NCBI GenBank assembly: GCA_020439925.1 | Contig: JAGRPC010000010.1 | Location: 1-40,901, forward strand | Length of the DNA: 40,901 bases | Direction: 5' to 3' | Source of the DNA: Verrucomicrobiia bacterium | GTDB lineage: Bacteria > Verrucomicrobiota > Verrucomicrobiia > Verrucomicrobiales > DEV007 | In this document: positions 1 to 9,224 of the stretch, one piece after another | Layout of the letters: each line of letters opens with the position of its first letter | How positions within the stretch are numbered: the stretch's first letter is position 1 | The notes under the pieces: generated by a model | Database searches by the model: none | The model's input: only the letters and a program-made list of their open reading frames with translations | What the model was told of the DNA's origin: nothing | Position numbers and translations under genes: made by a program

Positions 1-385
1 GCTCCGCCGGAACGGCGATCTACGGGTGAAACTCGCCGTCGAGGGGCTCCTTGATGCCTATGAAGCCCAGTGGTGCACTCCGATCCGGCTCGAGGTACTC
101 GGCGGTGCGCGCAAGGAAGAGCGTGCCCGTCTCGGCCATTGGTTCTCGGTGATCCCCTACCGTCCCGTCCGCGAGGAGGACGGGGAGCGGGCCATCTCCC
201 TCGCTTGGCGTCTGCGCGACGAGGGTCTCACCGTGCCATGGCTGGATGTGCTGATCGCGGCCGTGGCACTGCACGACCAAGTCAGGGTTTACGCGCTCGA
301 TGCCTACTTTCAGGAGATCTCGAAGCGCACCGGACTGATGTTGTATGAGCCGGGATACGGGGGAAGGTATCAGGAGCAAACCTGA
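1..385 (+). CDS. PIN-domain ribonuclease, VapC-type toxin (5' end outside window)
   Basis: This is the C-terminal part of a PIN-domain protein, the fold of VapC endoribonucleases that cut tRNA or rRNA using Mg2+ held by clustered acidic residues. The frame is open to the left edge, so the true start and the first conserved Asp lie outside. Counting from the GTG at 26, visible family features are E23 in a 'LEVLGGAR' motif, D74 in 'PWLDVLIAA' and D92 in 'ALDAYF', which match the second, third and fourth acidic positions of VapC proteins. The stop is at 383-385. A cognate antitoxin would be expected immediately upstream and cannot be seen here. The toxin role is inferred from the family; the fold assignment is fairly secure. 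Confidence 0.8.
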   Translation, partial: LRRNGDLRVKLAVEGLLDAYEAQWCTPIRLEVLGGARKEERARLGHWFSVIPYRPVREEDGERAISLAWRLRDEGLTVPWLDVLIAAVALHDQVRVYALDAYFQEISKRTGLMLYEPGYGGRYQEQT

Positions 386-453
386 AATCGTTCCCTTCTT
401 ACGGCGGACTTGCGGGCTGGACGCAGCGGCCATTTTGGTGCAGAACAGCGGCC

Positions 454-3400
454 ATGCATTGCAAACTCCCGCTCTTTCTCGGCCTCCTTGCCTGTCTGCA
501 TCAGGCAGGCGCGCAGGAATCTCTTTTCAATGGCAAGGACCTCACCGGATGGAAGGGCCTGCCTCAGTTCTGGTCCGTAGAGGACGGCATGATTGTCGGC
601 GAAACGACGGCGGAGAACCCGACCAAGGGAAACACCTTCCTCGTCTGGCAGGGAGGCGAGGTCGCGAACTTCGAGATCACCGCGGAAGTCCGCTTCCGGG
701 GCAACAATTCCGGTCTGCAATATCGGAGCAAGTTCGTCGACGAGGCCAATTTCGTCCTCGCCGGCTACCAGGCCGACCTGCACCCCTCCCAGAACTATTT
801 CGGCATGCTCTATGGGGAGAAGCTCGGCAAGCGCGGTATCATCGCCCAGCGGGGTCAGCGTGTCGAGGTCGGCCCTGACGGAACTCCTAAAGTCATCGGT
901 GAAGTCGGTGACAAGACGGAACTGAAGGACTGGGAATGGAACACCCTGCGGGTCATCGCGGTGGGCAATCATCTTCTTCACCAGGTCAATGGCGTCACCA
1001 CCGTCGACATCATCGACCGGCATCCCGAAGCCCTCGCATCCGGGGTGATCGGCCTCCAGTTGCATGCGGGACCGGCCATGCGGGTCGAATTCAAGAACAT
1101 CCAGTTCCGCAAGCTCAGCGACAGCGAGGGAGAAGGTGTCCTGAAAAAGGCCATCGAAAGCGGAGCGGCGGCGGCCAAGGCCAAAAGCGCGGCGGGTGCC
1201 AAGTCCGCTCCGGCCCCGGGGATCGCCGCCAAGCGTTTTGACTGGGTCCAGGCCGAGCCCGTTCCCACCTGGATCTGGCGGGCCGATGTTCTCAACGATG
1301 ACTGGATCTACCTCCGCAAGACTTTCGAGGTTCCAGGCGAAATCCGCAGTGCCCGCCTCTACGCCACCTGCGACAACGAACTCGAGCTCTCTATCAACGG
1401 GGAAAGTGCCGGGCGCGCGCCGGACTGGGGAGATCCGATTCACAAGACCGACGCGGCCAAGCTCCTCAAGCCGGGTAAGAACCTCATCGCCGCCAAAGCA
1501 CGCAACCGGGGCGGCAGCGCCGCGATGATCTTCAAGCTCGACTACGAAACCGTCGACGGAAAAACAGGTTCCGTGATGAGTGGTACGGATTGGAAGCTCT
1601 CCCTGTCCGAGGCGGACGGGTGGAAAACGGCTGGTTTCGACGATTCCGGGTGGAACGGAAAACTCAAGGCCCTAGGCAAGTTCGGGATTGGCCCCTGGGG
1701 AATCGCTGGCATCAACGGCCCCGGTGGCGGCGGGGGTGGCGATGCGTCTTCGCCCCTCGATCCCTCGCAGATTTCAGTGGCCGACGGTTTCAAGGTCGAG
1801 TTGCTCTACACGGTGCCCAAGGAAGAGCAGGGCTCGTGGGTTTCTCTCACCACCGATGCCCAGGGTCGATTCCTTGCGAGCGATCAAGGTGACAAGGGAC
1901 TCTACCGCATCGATGTGAGCGACAGTGCCGGAGGGCCGAAGGTCTCGGTGGAAAAGATGCCGGTGGCCCTCTCCGGAGCGCACGGCCTCGTGTGGGCTTT
2001 TGACGCTCTCTGGTTCAACAAGAACGGAGGCAAACTCCACCGCGTCACCGACAGCAACGGGGATGGAAAGCTGGACCGGGCGGAGGAAATGCCCAGTTCG
2101 ACCGGCGGGGGAGAACACGGCAACCACGCCGTCATCCTCACCGAAGACAGCAAGGAGCTCTATGTGGACGCGGGCAACCACACCGATCTTCCTCCCGCCG
2201 AGGCGATTTCGGGATCCCGCGTGACGACCTGGCAGGAAGATCTCCTCCTCCCCCGGATGTGGGATGCACGTGGTCATGCGCGAGGTCGCCTCGCCCCCGG
2301 TGGCTGGGTGAGCCGCTTTGATCCAAAGACGCAGAAACATGAAATCTACTGCATCGGGTTTCGGAACGAATACGACATCGCCCTGAATCGACACGGCGAT
2401 CTTTTCACCTACGATGCGGACATGGAGTGGGACATGGGATCTCCCTGGTACCGCCCGACGCGCATCTGCCAGGTCGTCAGCGGTGCCGACTATGGCTGGC
2501 GCAGCGGCTCGGGCAAATGGCCGGCCTACTATGAGGACAGCCTCCCGCCGGTCGTCGACATCGGTCCCGGCTCGCCAACCGGAGTCGTGGCCGGCACCGG
2601 CGCCAAATTCCCCGTGAAATACCAGGAAGCGATCTACGCGCTCGACTGGACCTTTGGCACCATTTACGCGATTCACCTCGAAGCGAACGGCGCCGGCTAT
2701 ACCGGAAAGAGCGAACCCTTTGTCTATGGAGCGCCCCTTCCGGTAACGGATGCCGCCATCGGGAATGACGGATCTCTCTACTTCACCATCGGGGGACGCA
2801 ACACTCAGAGCGCCCTCTACCGCGTCAGCTACGCCAAACCGATCGGAAAAGAGGAAGCCGTCGCCGAAGCACCGGAAACGGTCGCCGCCCGTGCCCTTCG
2901 CAAGGAGTTGGAAGCCTTTCACGGCAAGGTAAATCCCGCCGCCCTTGAAAAGGCCTGGCCTCATCTCGCCAGCACCGACCGTTTCCTCCGCCACGCCGCC
3001 CGCGTCGCGGTCGAATCACAGCCCGTCGCCAAATGGGCGGACAAGGTTCTTTCCTCGACCGATCCACAGACCCGCATCACTGGAGCCGTGGCCCTTGCCC
3101 GTCGCGGAGACGCCGGGGCCCACGGAGCGAAGCTGACGGCCGCTCTCCTAGAAATGGATGCGACGAGCCTGACCGAATCCCAACTCCTCGGCTGGCTGCG
3201 CGCCTGGCAACTGAACTTCATCCGACTCGGCAAACCAACCGGTGCCGTTCGCGACGCGGTGGTCGCCAAGCTGGACTCCCTCCTCCCCTCGAAATCGCCC
3301 AACGCGAATATCGAGCTGGTGAATCTTCTCGTGTCCCTCGAAGCGCCCACGGTGATTGAGAAGGCCCTCACCCTCATTGAGAAACCCGGTCCGCCGGAGA

Positions 3401-4239
3401 TTCCCGACTGGGCCGAACTGATCACGCGCAACGCCGGCTACGGACGCACCATCGGCGCCATGCTGGATGATTTTCCGCCCATCCGCGGCATCGCCCTCGC
3501 CTTCGCCCTTCGCAACCAGAAGACCGGATGGACGCTCGAGCAGCGGCGACGTTATTTCTCCTTCCTCAACGAAGCCGCGAAGCATCCGGGCGGAGCGAGC
3601 TTTGCCGGTTTTCTTGCCAATACCCGCGACGAGGCCCTCTCCCACGCACCGAACGACCACGTCCTTGCCCTCAAGGAGATCACCGGAGTCAGTTACCAGG
3701 CCGTTCCGGATTTCACGATCACCCCTCCCAAGGGGCCCGGCCAGGAGTGGACCTTGGCCTCGGCGTCGGCGCAGGCAAATTCCGGAAAGTTCCGCCAGGC
3801 CAGCTTCGAAAACGGTCGCAGCCTCTTCCACGCAATCGGCTGTGCCGCCTGCCACCGGTTCGGAGGATTCGGAGGGGATGTCGGTCCCGACCTCACCAGC
3901 ATTCGCAACAAGTTCGATTCAAACTACGTGCTCGAGTCCATCATCGAACCGAGCAAGGTCATCAGCGACCAGTATGGCTCATCAATGGTCACGACCAAGA
4001 GCGGTGCTGTCCACACCGGACTCGTCGTTGAGCGGGACGAAGTGCTAGAGGTGTATCCTCCGGACGCAAAGGCGGAGCCGGTGAAAGTCCCGCGAAACGA
4101 CGTCGCCAAGATCGAGAGCGTGCCCATCTCGCAAATGCCGCCGGGACTCATCAATCTCCTCAACGGAGAGGAACTCCGCGATCTCCTGGCCTACCTCATG
4201 TCGGCCGGGGATCCCGGGGACAAAGTCTACGGGAAGTGA
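454..4239 (+). CDS. Secreted DUF1080 / jelly-roll / PVC-type propeller-cytochrome c fusion
   Basis: A 1261-residue exported protein with several domains in series. Residues 1-20 form a signal peptide ending near A-G-A. Residues 22-220 are a DUF1080 domain ('SLFNGKDLTGWKG' opening), a family that includes 3-keto-disaccharide hydrolases. After an Ala/Lys-rich linker, residues 262-400 look like a galactose-binding-like jelly roll ('WIWRADVL', 'LSINGE'). A Gly-rich linker near 423-433 leads to a beta-propeller at about 437-795 of the PVC membrane-bound dehydrogenase type, then a helical HEAT-like stretch at about 800-1080. The C-terminus is a PVC-type cytochrome with heme motif C1130-AA-C1133-H1134 and M1228 as a possible axial ligand. 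Likely role: periplasmic or surface sugar/glycoside oxidation and cleavage with electron transfer to heme; the substrate is unknown. DUF58 starts 7 bases downstream. No Shine-Dalgarno is visible before the ATG. Confidence 0.9.
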   Translation: MHCKLPLFLGLLACLHQAGAQESLFNGKDLTGWKGLPQFWSVEDGMIVGETTAENPTKGNTFLVWQGGEVANFEITAEVRFRGNNSGLQYRSKFVDEANFVLAGYQADLHPSQNYFGMLYGEKLGKRGIIAQRGQRVEVGPDGTPKVIGEVGDKTELKDWEWNTLRVIAVGNHLLHQVNGVTTVDIIDRHPEALASGVIGLQLHAGPAMRVEFKNIQFRKLSDSEGEGVLKKAIESGAAAAKAKSAAGAKSAPAPGIAAKRFDWVQAEPVPTWIWRADVLNDDWIYLRKTFEVPGEIRSARLYATCDNELELSINGESAGRAPDWGDPIHKTDAAKLLKPGKNLIAAKARNRGGSAAMIFKLDYETVDGKTGSVMSGTDWKLSLSEADGWKTAGFDDSGWNGKLKALGKFGIGPWGIAGINGPGGGGGGDASSPLDPSQISVADGFKVELLYTVPKEEQGSWVSLTTDAQGRFLASDQGDKGLYRIDVSDSAGGPKVSVEKMPVALSGAHGLVWAFDALWFNKNGGKLHRVTDSNGDGKLDRAEEMPSSTGGGEHGNHAVILTEDSKELYVDAGNHTDLPPAEAISGSRVTTWQEDLLLPRMWDARGHARGRLAPGGWVSRFDPKTQKHEIYCIGFRNEYDIALNRHGDLFTYDADMEWDMGSPWYRPTRICQVVSGADYGWRSGSGKWPAYYEDSLPPVVDIGPGSPTGVVAGTGAKFPVKYQEAIYALDWTFGTIYAIHLEANGAGYTGKSEPFVYGAPLPVTDAAIGNDGSLYFTIGGRNTQSALYRVSYAKPIGKEEAVAEAPETVAARALRKELEAFHGKVNPAALEKAWPHLASTDRFLRHAARVAVESQPVAKWADKVLSSTDPQTRITGAVALARRGDAGAHGAKLTAALLEMDATSLTESQLLGWLRAWQLNFIRLGKPTGAVRDAVVAKLDSLLPSKSPNANIELVNLLVSLEAPTVIEKALTLIEKPGPPEIPDWAELITRNAGYGRTIGAMLDDFPPIRGIALAFALRNQKTGWTLEQRRRYFSFLNEAAKHPGGASFAGFLANTRDEALSHAPNDHVLALKEITGVSYQAVPDFTITPPKGPGQEWTLASASAQANSGKFRQASFENGRSLFHAIGCAACHRFGGFGGDVGPDLTSIRNKFDSNYVLESIIEPSKVISDQYGSSMVTTKSGAVHTGLVVERDEVLEVYPPDAKAEPVKVPRNDVAKIESVPISQMPPGLINLLNGEELRDLLAYLMSAGDPGDKVYGK

Positions 4240-4246
4240 GCCTGCC

Positions 4247-5389
4247 ATGGAGACCGCCCCGTCCGCGCCGCGTCTGACGCTGTCGGGAACCGTCGCCATC
4301 GCCGCGACGGTAACGCTGATCCTCGGAGGGCTCGCCCTCCTTTCCCCTTCCCTTCTCGCCTCGGGTCTATGCGGCGCGCTTCTCATCCTTGCCGCCCGCC
4401 TACTCGCGGCGAGACATCTCCGTGGATTCACCGTCGAACGGGAACTGCCTCGCCGGGCTCGCGCCGGAGAGAGTTTCCCCATGGAACTGATGCTTCGACC
4501 GGGTCCCGCCTTCCCCGGAGGTGTGCACGTTCACATCACCGATTCCCTCGCGCCGATCCTGAATGCCCGCGAATTCTCGCCGGATCCAAGCCGTCGGATC
4601 ACCTGGAAAGTGACGGGTCTCACCCACCGGCGTGGCCCCCTCGTGCCAAGACCCTGGATGATCACCTCAACCTGGCCTCTTGGACTGTTCCTCACCGAAG
4701 CCAGGGGTTTGCCCCGCGATCTGCAGCCGCTCCTCGTCCATCCCCGCCCTTGGTTGCCTCCGGCGCTCGAACACCGGCTTGAAGAACTTTCCCTCGAAGC
4801 GGCGGAACGCCCCTTCGAGACTCCTGATCCACTCTCCGAATTCCGCCTTCTCCGGGAATTCCGGAATGGAGATGCCGTCCGAGGCATTCACTGGCCGACC
4901 AGCCTCCGCACGGGTCGACTTCAGGTGGCGGAAACGGAACGCCCCCGCCCGAAGCCGAATCGTTACGGAATCCTTCTCCACTCTCACGAGACTCCAGGAT
5001 CGGTCGTAACCCCGGAAAGCTTTGAACTCGTCCTTCGCATAGCCACTGGCCTGCTTCTCCGGTTCCAACGCGACGAAATTCCGCTGATCTTCTCCCAGGC
5101 TCCCTTTCCTCCCGTCTCACTCAAGGGACGGTCCGACTTTTCCCGGCAACTCGACTCCCTTGCCCATTCACGCAGGCAACCTCTCCGAGGTCTGCAATTC
5201 CTCGAAAACAAGGCAGGTAAGGATCCCTTCGAAGAATGCGACGAAGTCTTTGTCATCGGCGACAGTCCGCTGGAACACTGGGAAGAAGCCGCGCATCGTT
5301 GCTTTTCCTGCTGCACCTGCCTGGATCCAGGCACCCTCACCAGCAGGTCCCGCCCGGGCCTGCGTACCATCGCCCGTCATTCCCCATGA
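4247..5389 (+). CDS. DUF58-domain membrane protein
   Basis: A 380-residue DUF58 protein, the usual partner of MoxR AAA+ ATPases and transglutaminase-like membrane proteins. Two hydrophobic segments at about residues 15-60 suggest N-terminal membrane anchoring. The family signature is visible at about 200-230 ('REFRNGDAVRGIHWPTS'), corresponding to the usual Y-x-x-GD-x-R-x-I-x-W motif. The gene begins 7 bases after the DUF1080/heme gene and its TGA overlaps the ATG of the next gene (ATGA at 5386-5389), indicating translational coupling. DUF58 proteins are thought to act with MoxR in assembling or activating envelope complexes, but the biochemistry is poorly defined. The probable MoxR partner is at 13958-14938, not adjacent. 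Confidence 0.88.
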   Translation: METAPSAPRLTLSGTVAIAATVTLILGGLALLSPSLLASGLCGALLILAARLLAARHLRGFTVERELPRRARAGESFPMELMLRPGPAFPGGVHVHITDSLAPILNAREFSPDPSRRITWKVTGLTHRRGPLVPRPWMITSTWPLGLFLTEARGLPRDLQPLLVHPRPWLPPALEHRLEELSLEAAERPFETPDPLSEFRLLREFRNGDAVRGIHWPTSLRTGRLQVAETERPRPKPNRYGILLHSHETPGSVVTPESFELVLRIATGLLLRFQRDEIPLIFSQAPFPPVSLKGRSDFSRQLDSLAHSRRQPLRGLQFLENKAGKDPFEECDEVFVIGDSPLEHWEEAAHRCFSCCTCLDPGTLTSRSRPGLRTIARHSP

Positions 5390-7500
5390 GGCCGCTATCC
5401 GTCGCCCTGCTCGCTCCCATGGCGGCCTCGCTCGCCGGCTGGATGCTCTCCGGGTCGCCTGTGCCCATGGCTCTCACGCTCGCCGTCCTGGTCGCCGGAT
5501 TCGCCACCTCTCCACTTACTGCGCGGCGAAAGGATTTTCTCACGTCACAAACCCTTCCCATTCTTCTTGCCGGAGCCGCACTCTGGCTCGAACTCTGGCT
5601 CTTCCGCGAAGGGCTCGCCCTCGCCCTCCGTGCCGAAGTGCCATTTGCCTATCATTTCGGCGTGGCGCTCCTTTGGTGGGTCGCCATTGACCGGATCCTG
5701 ACTTTCGAACAAACTCCACGATTTCACCCCAGCCTCGTCGCCCTGGGTGCCCTTGCCGGAGGAATACTCGTTTTCGGAGCTTCGGCTTGGACCGTTCTCT
5801 ACGATTTCGACCCCTGGCAGGTCTACCCCGTCTCCGCGCTTCCGCTGGCACTGTGGGCCGGCTACGAATTCTGCCCGCGTCTCCGTCTGCCCGGAGGACT
5901 TGCCGCGACGACACTGGCGTCATCCTTGCTTTTTGCCTCGCTCATTCCCCTTGCGAGCGCGACCACCCGCCTGCTCGAGCCCTTCCTTGCCCGGGAAAAG
6001 TCCGAACCGCTCGAAGATGGAAGGCTGCCTCCGCCCGAAATCGATTCCGGCAGTCCTCTCGCCGACGGAGCCTCCCGTAAAATTCCGCGTGAAGCGGACG
6101 TGCGTTTCCGAAAGGAGATTCTCGTGCGGATCAAGGCCCACTCACCGGCCCTCTACCATATCTGGACAGCCTCGCCGCTCTACCTCCGCACCTCGACCCT
6201 GGCCCTCTTTGACAGCGAGGAAACCCTGTCTCCAGTCCGAAGCGGGCGCTGGCTCTATGACCTCGATGACGGCGAGGAGGATCACACCATTCCTCTCGGA
6301 AACCCCGGAGTCGCCCGATCCGCGCTCCGGACCGGCCTGCACACGATCTATGTCGGACGCGAGGCCAGCGGTCACCTCCCGCTTCTCACTCACACCTCGG
6401 AACTTTTTGCCCCGGCCCTCTACGAATTCGCCGACGATTGGTATCAACTGTCCCCTCCGGATTCGATCACTCTGCTTCGTTACACGGCCGCGGCCTCACC
6501 GGGCTCACTCCCTATCGCCCAACCGGCGGATCTCGTGGATGCCAGCATTCCCCTTGCGGCGGACAAGGCCGAGGCCACCAGCGTCTACCTGCAACTGCCA
6601 CCTTCTCCGCTCTCGGCGCGGGTTCGCGAACTTTGTGCCGGTTTTCCGAGCGACAATCGCCTCGGAGCCATCCGCCAACACCTGGGCGAGCACGCCCGCT
6701 ACTCTCTCCATTTCAAATGTCCCGACGACTCGAGTCCCCTCGACGATTTCCTCTTCGGCAGCGGTCACGGTCACTGCGAGCATTATGCCGCGGCCACCGT
6801 CCTGATGCTTCGAAGCCTGGGGATTCCCTCCCGCGTCTCCTACGGTTATGCCGGCGGTCTCGCCGATTCCGGGCAACGCACGGTGGCCTTTCGAGACAGC
6901 GATTTCCATGCCTGGGCCGAGATCCTCTCGGCCGACGGAACCTGGAAGATCTTCGACACCACTCCACGCGTCCCCTCTGCCGCAGCCCGCACTCCGGGAG
7001 AGTCGTCCTTGCCCGGGCTCGAAGAAGGACTCTATCACGACCTGTCGAAATTCGACGGCGACTCGGTCACGCGCGGCACCGATCTTTCGGGCATCCTCGC
7101 ATCCCTGATTGCCTTTTTCTCACGCTTCTTTTTCCCTGCCACGGCTGTCGGAATCCTCCTGCTCGCGGCTCTCTGGAAACTCGCCGGACGTGGAAGAGGC
7201 AACACCGCAAACACCTCCACCTACAGGAACAGAGAACCGGAAGCCCTTTCAGAACTTTCTCCCTGGCTCGTTGAGATCGAACGTATCGCCCGTCTCGCAG
7301 GAGTCGAAAGAAGCCCCGGGCAGACCTGGTGCGAGTTCACGGAAGGGCTTTCCCGGACGTTTCCGCTTCCGACTGCGGCATACGAAGCCGTGTCCTATCA
7401 TTACCACCTCTCCTACGCGGGAGGATCTCGCGATCCGGGGAAAGAGAAACGCATGCTCGAAGCCCTTCGCGCCCATTCCGGAGAAGATCCACGCGTTTGA
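5386..7500 (+). CDS. TgpA-like membrane transglutaminase/protease-fold protein
   Basis: A 704-residue protein with the TgpA layout: a block of N-terminal membrane helices (about residues 1-210), a soluble section, a transglutaminase core and a C-terminal helix (about 568-601) followed by a DUF4129-like cytoplasmic tail. The catalytic triad is intact: C464 in 'GHCEHYA', H508 in 'DFHAWAEI' and D524 in 'IFDTTP'. The ATG at 5386 is chosen because it overlaps the DUF58 stop codon; longer in-frame extensions run into the DUF58 coding sequence. The core probably faces the periplasm and may cleave or crosslink envelope proteins or peptidoglycan-linked peptides. The substrate is not indicated by the sequence. 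With DUF58 and MoxR this is a well-known functional set. Confidence 0.9.
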   Translation: MRPLSVALLAPMAASLAGWMLSGSPVPMALTLAVLVAGFATSPLTARRKDFLTSQTLPILLAGAALWLELWLFREGLALALRAEVPFAYHFGVALLWWVAIDRILTFEQTPRFHPSLVALGALAGGILVFGASAWTVLYDFDPWQVYPVSALPLALWAGYEFCPRLRLPGGLAATTLASSLLFASLIPLASATTRLLEPFLAREKSEPLEDGRLPPPEIDSGSPLADGASRKIPREADVRFRKEILVRIKAHSPALYHIWTASPLYLRTSTLALFDSEETLSPVRSGRWLYDLDDGEEDHTIPLGNPGVARSALRTGLHTIYVGREASGHLPLLTHTSELFAPALYEFADDWYQLSPPDSITLLRYTAAASPGSLPIAQPADLVDASIPLAADKAEATSVYLQLPPSPLSARVRELCAGFPSDNRLGAIRQHLGEHARYSLHFKCPDDSSPLDDFLFGSGHGHCEHYAAATVLMLRSLGIPSRVSYGYAGGLADSGQRTVAFRDSDFHAWAEILSADGTWKIFDTTPRVPSAAARTPGESSLPGLEEGLYHDLSKFDGDSVTRGTDLSGILASLIAFFSRFFFPATAVGILLLAALWKLAGRGRGNTANTSTYRNREPEALSELSPWLVEIERIARLAGVERSPGQTWCEFTEGLSRTFPLPTAAYEAVSYHYHLSYAGGSRDPGKEKRMLEALRAHSGEDPRV

Positions 7501-7543
7501 CAAGGTCCCGACCGGAGGCCTCATTGGCGACCGTCTTGCATTC

Positions 7544-8011
7544 ATGACCGAACCCTATTGGCTCGACCGCGTCCGCGGCTATCTCGACCTTCGCATGTTC
7601 GAAGAGGCATGGCGCGAACTCGATCTCCTGCCCGCCGACAAGCGCAACCTGCCCGAAACGCACGAGATGCGCATCGTCATCCGACTCGACCAGGGCCTCA
7701 TCGATGAATCCCTTGCCCTTTGTGGCATCCTTTGCAGCCTTCACCCGGAAAACCACGCCGGCTTCATCCAGGGAGCCTACTGCCTGCACGCCCTCGGTCG
7801 CACCGACGACGCCATCGAGCATCTCCAGTCCGGCCCCGAAACGCTCCGGGACGAACCCGTCTATTATTACAATCTGGCCTGCTACGAACTCGCGCTGGGG
7901 AAATCCCAGGCGGCCCTGACCTGGGTAAGGCTCTCCATCGAAATGGATCGCAGCTTTCGCGAACGCGCCCTCGCCGACCCCGACCTCGCCGCCATCCGAG
8001 AGGCCATCTGA
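7544..8011 (+). CDS. TPR-repeat protein of unknown function
   Basis: A 155-residue soluble protein composed largely of tetratricopeptide-like helices. The C-terminal part carries a recognisable 'YYNLACYELALGK' helix followed by 'ALADPDLAAIREA', a pattern common at the end of TPR scaffolds. No signal peptide or membrane helix is visible. The ATG at 7544 is the first plausible start after the transglutaminase stop; the open frame extends further left only by running inside that gene. It lies 43 bases after the transglutaminase gene and 5 bases before the serine hydrolase gene, so it is probably cotranscribed. A protein-protein interaction role is likely, with no identifiable partner. Confidence 0.8.
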   Translation: MTEPYWLDRVRGYLDLRMFEEAWRELDLLPADKRNLPETHEMRIVIRLDQGLIDESLALCGILCSLHPENHAGFIQGAYCLHALGRTDDAIEHLQSGPETLRDEPVYYYNLACYELALGKSQAALTWVRLSIEMDRSFRERALADPDLAAIREAI

Positions 8012-8016
8012 GCCCC

Positions 8017-9168
8017 ATGAGCCTGAGCACTTCCCTCGAAGAGCGCTTCCAACGCAATTTCCGCGAGCGAGGAGAACTGGGGGCCTCTCTCTCCATCTGG
8101 AAAGACGGAGTTGAAATCGTGTCCCTCGCCCACGGCTGGCGAGACCCCATGCGGGAGATCCCCTGGACCGCGGACACCCTCGCCCCGGTCTGGTCGGCGA
8201 CGAAGGGGCCCGCCGCGATCACTTTTCTCCTCGCCCTGGAAACGGCCGGGATCTCTCCTCATGACCCCGTCGCCAAAATCTGGCCTGAACTCCTCGCCGC
8301 GAGCGATGGCCGTCTGACCTTCGTGCAACTGCTTTCCCATCAGGCAGGGCTCCCGGCGCTCTCCCCCGGGAATCGGCCCCACGTGCTCTCCCACGGAGAG
8401 GTCATTTCCGCCCTCGAGAACCAGAAGCCTTACTGGACTCCAGGAGAAGGACATGGTTATCACCCCCGCACCCTTGGTTATCTTCTCGACGAGGTGGTCA
8501 GGCGCGTCACCGGAATGACACTCGGGTCGTTCTGGAAGACCCGTCTCGCCGAGCCTCTCTCCCTCGATTTCTGGATCGGAGACTTTCCCGCGGGTGTTCT
8601 CGACCGTCTCGCCACGATGGTGCCGCCGCGAATGCAGAACCCCAGCGAAGAGGAACTGCCTTTCTATCGCGAACTCGCCAGACCCGATTCGCTCGCCCTC
8701 GCCGCCTTCGCCTCTCCCTCCGGCATGCGTGGCCTCGGCGAGATCAATCGACTCGAGTATCTCCAGGCCGGGCTTCCCGCCTTCGGAGGAATCGGTACCG
8801 CTCGAGCCCTTGCCCGCTTCTACCAGGCGCTCGCCCGCGATGGCGAGATCGACGGCATTCCGGTTCTGCCCTCTCGGGTCGTCCGCACTTCCCGCGAACT
8901 GCAGACGAGCGGATCCGACCAGACGCTGCTCCTCTCCACCGCCTTCACCGGAGGATTCAAAACCGACCCACTCGACGTGAACGGCCGAAAGCACCGCGCC
9001 CTCTTCGGTCCTTCGCGAAGCGCCTTCGGCCAACCGGGCGCAGGGGGCAGTCATGCCTTTGCCGATCCGGAGAACGGGATCTCCTTCGCCTACGTCATGA
9101 ACCAGATGGAGACAGGTATCCTGCCCAACCGCAAGGCCCTCGACCTCGTGGACCTGCTCTATTCGTGA
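8017..9168 (+). CDS. Serine hydrolase, beta-lactamase (class C-like) family
   Basis: A 383-residue member of the beta-lactamase-related/EstB-like serine hydrolases, which act as esterases, DD-peptidases or amidases. The nucleophile motif SxxK is S60-A-T-K63, and Y148 in 'HGYHPRTLGYLL' fits the YxN-type general-base position. A C-terminal 'GSHAFADPENGI' segment corresponds to the HxG/KTG motif region. There is no clear signal peptide, so a cytoplasmic location is likely and penicillin resistance is improbable. It is the last gene of the plus-strand run, starting 5 bases after the TPR gene, and it converges on the rpiB-glyA gene. Physiological substrate unknown. Confidence 0.87.
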   Translation: MSLSTSLEERFQRNFRERGELGASLSIWKDGVEIVSLAHGWRDPMREIPWTADTLAPVWSATKGPAAITFLLALETAGISPHDPVAKIWPELLAASDGRLTFVQLLSHQAGLPALSPGNRPHVLSHGEVISALENQKPYWTPGEGHGYHPRTLGYLLDEVVRRVTGMTLGSFWKTRLAEPLSLDFWIGDFPAGVLDRLATMVPPRMQNPSEEELPFYRELARPDSLALAAFASPSGMRGLGEINRLEYLQAGLPAFGGIGTARALARFYQALARDGEIDGIPVLPSRVVRTSRELQTSGSDQTLLLSTAFTGGFKTDPLDVNGRKHRALFGPSRSAFGQPGAGGSHAFADPENGISFAYVMNQMETGILPNRKALDLVDLLYS

Positions 9169-9224
9169 GGCATGGAGTTCCCCGCAAGGGAGCGCTCTCG
9201 TCGAGGAAACTCGCAAACGTATCC

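Noticed and set aside
8017..9168. True beta-lactamase conferring antibiotic resistance
   Set aside because: The SxxK and Tyr motifs fit the broad esterase/peptidase family, but there is no signal peptide and the closest resemblance is to EstB-like hydrolases.
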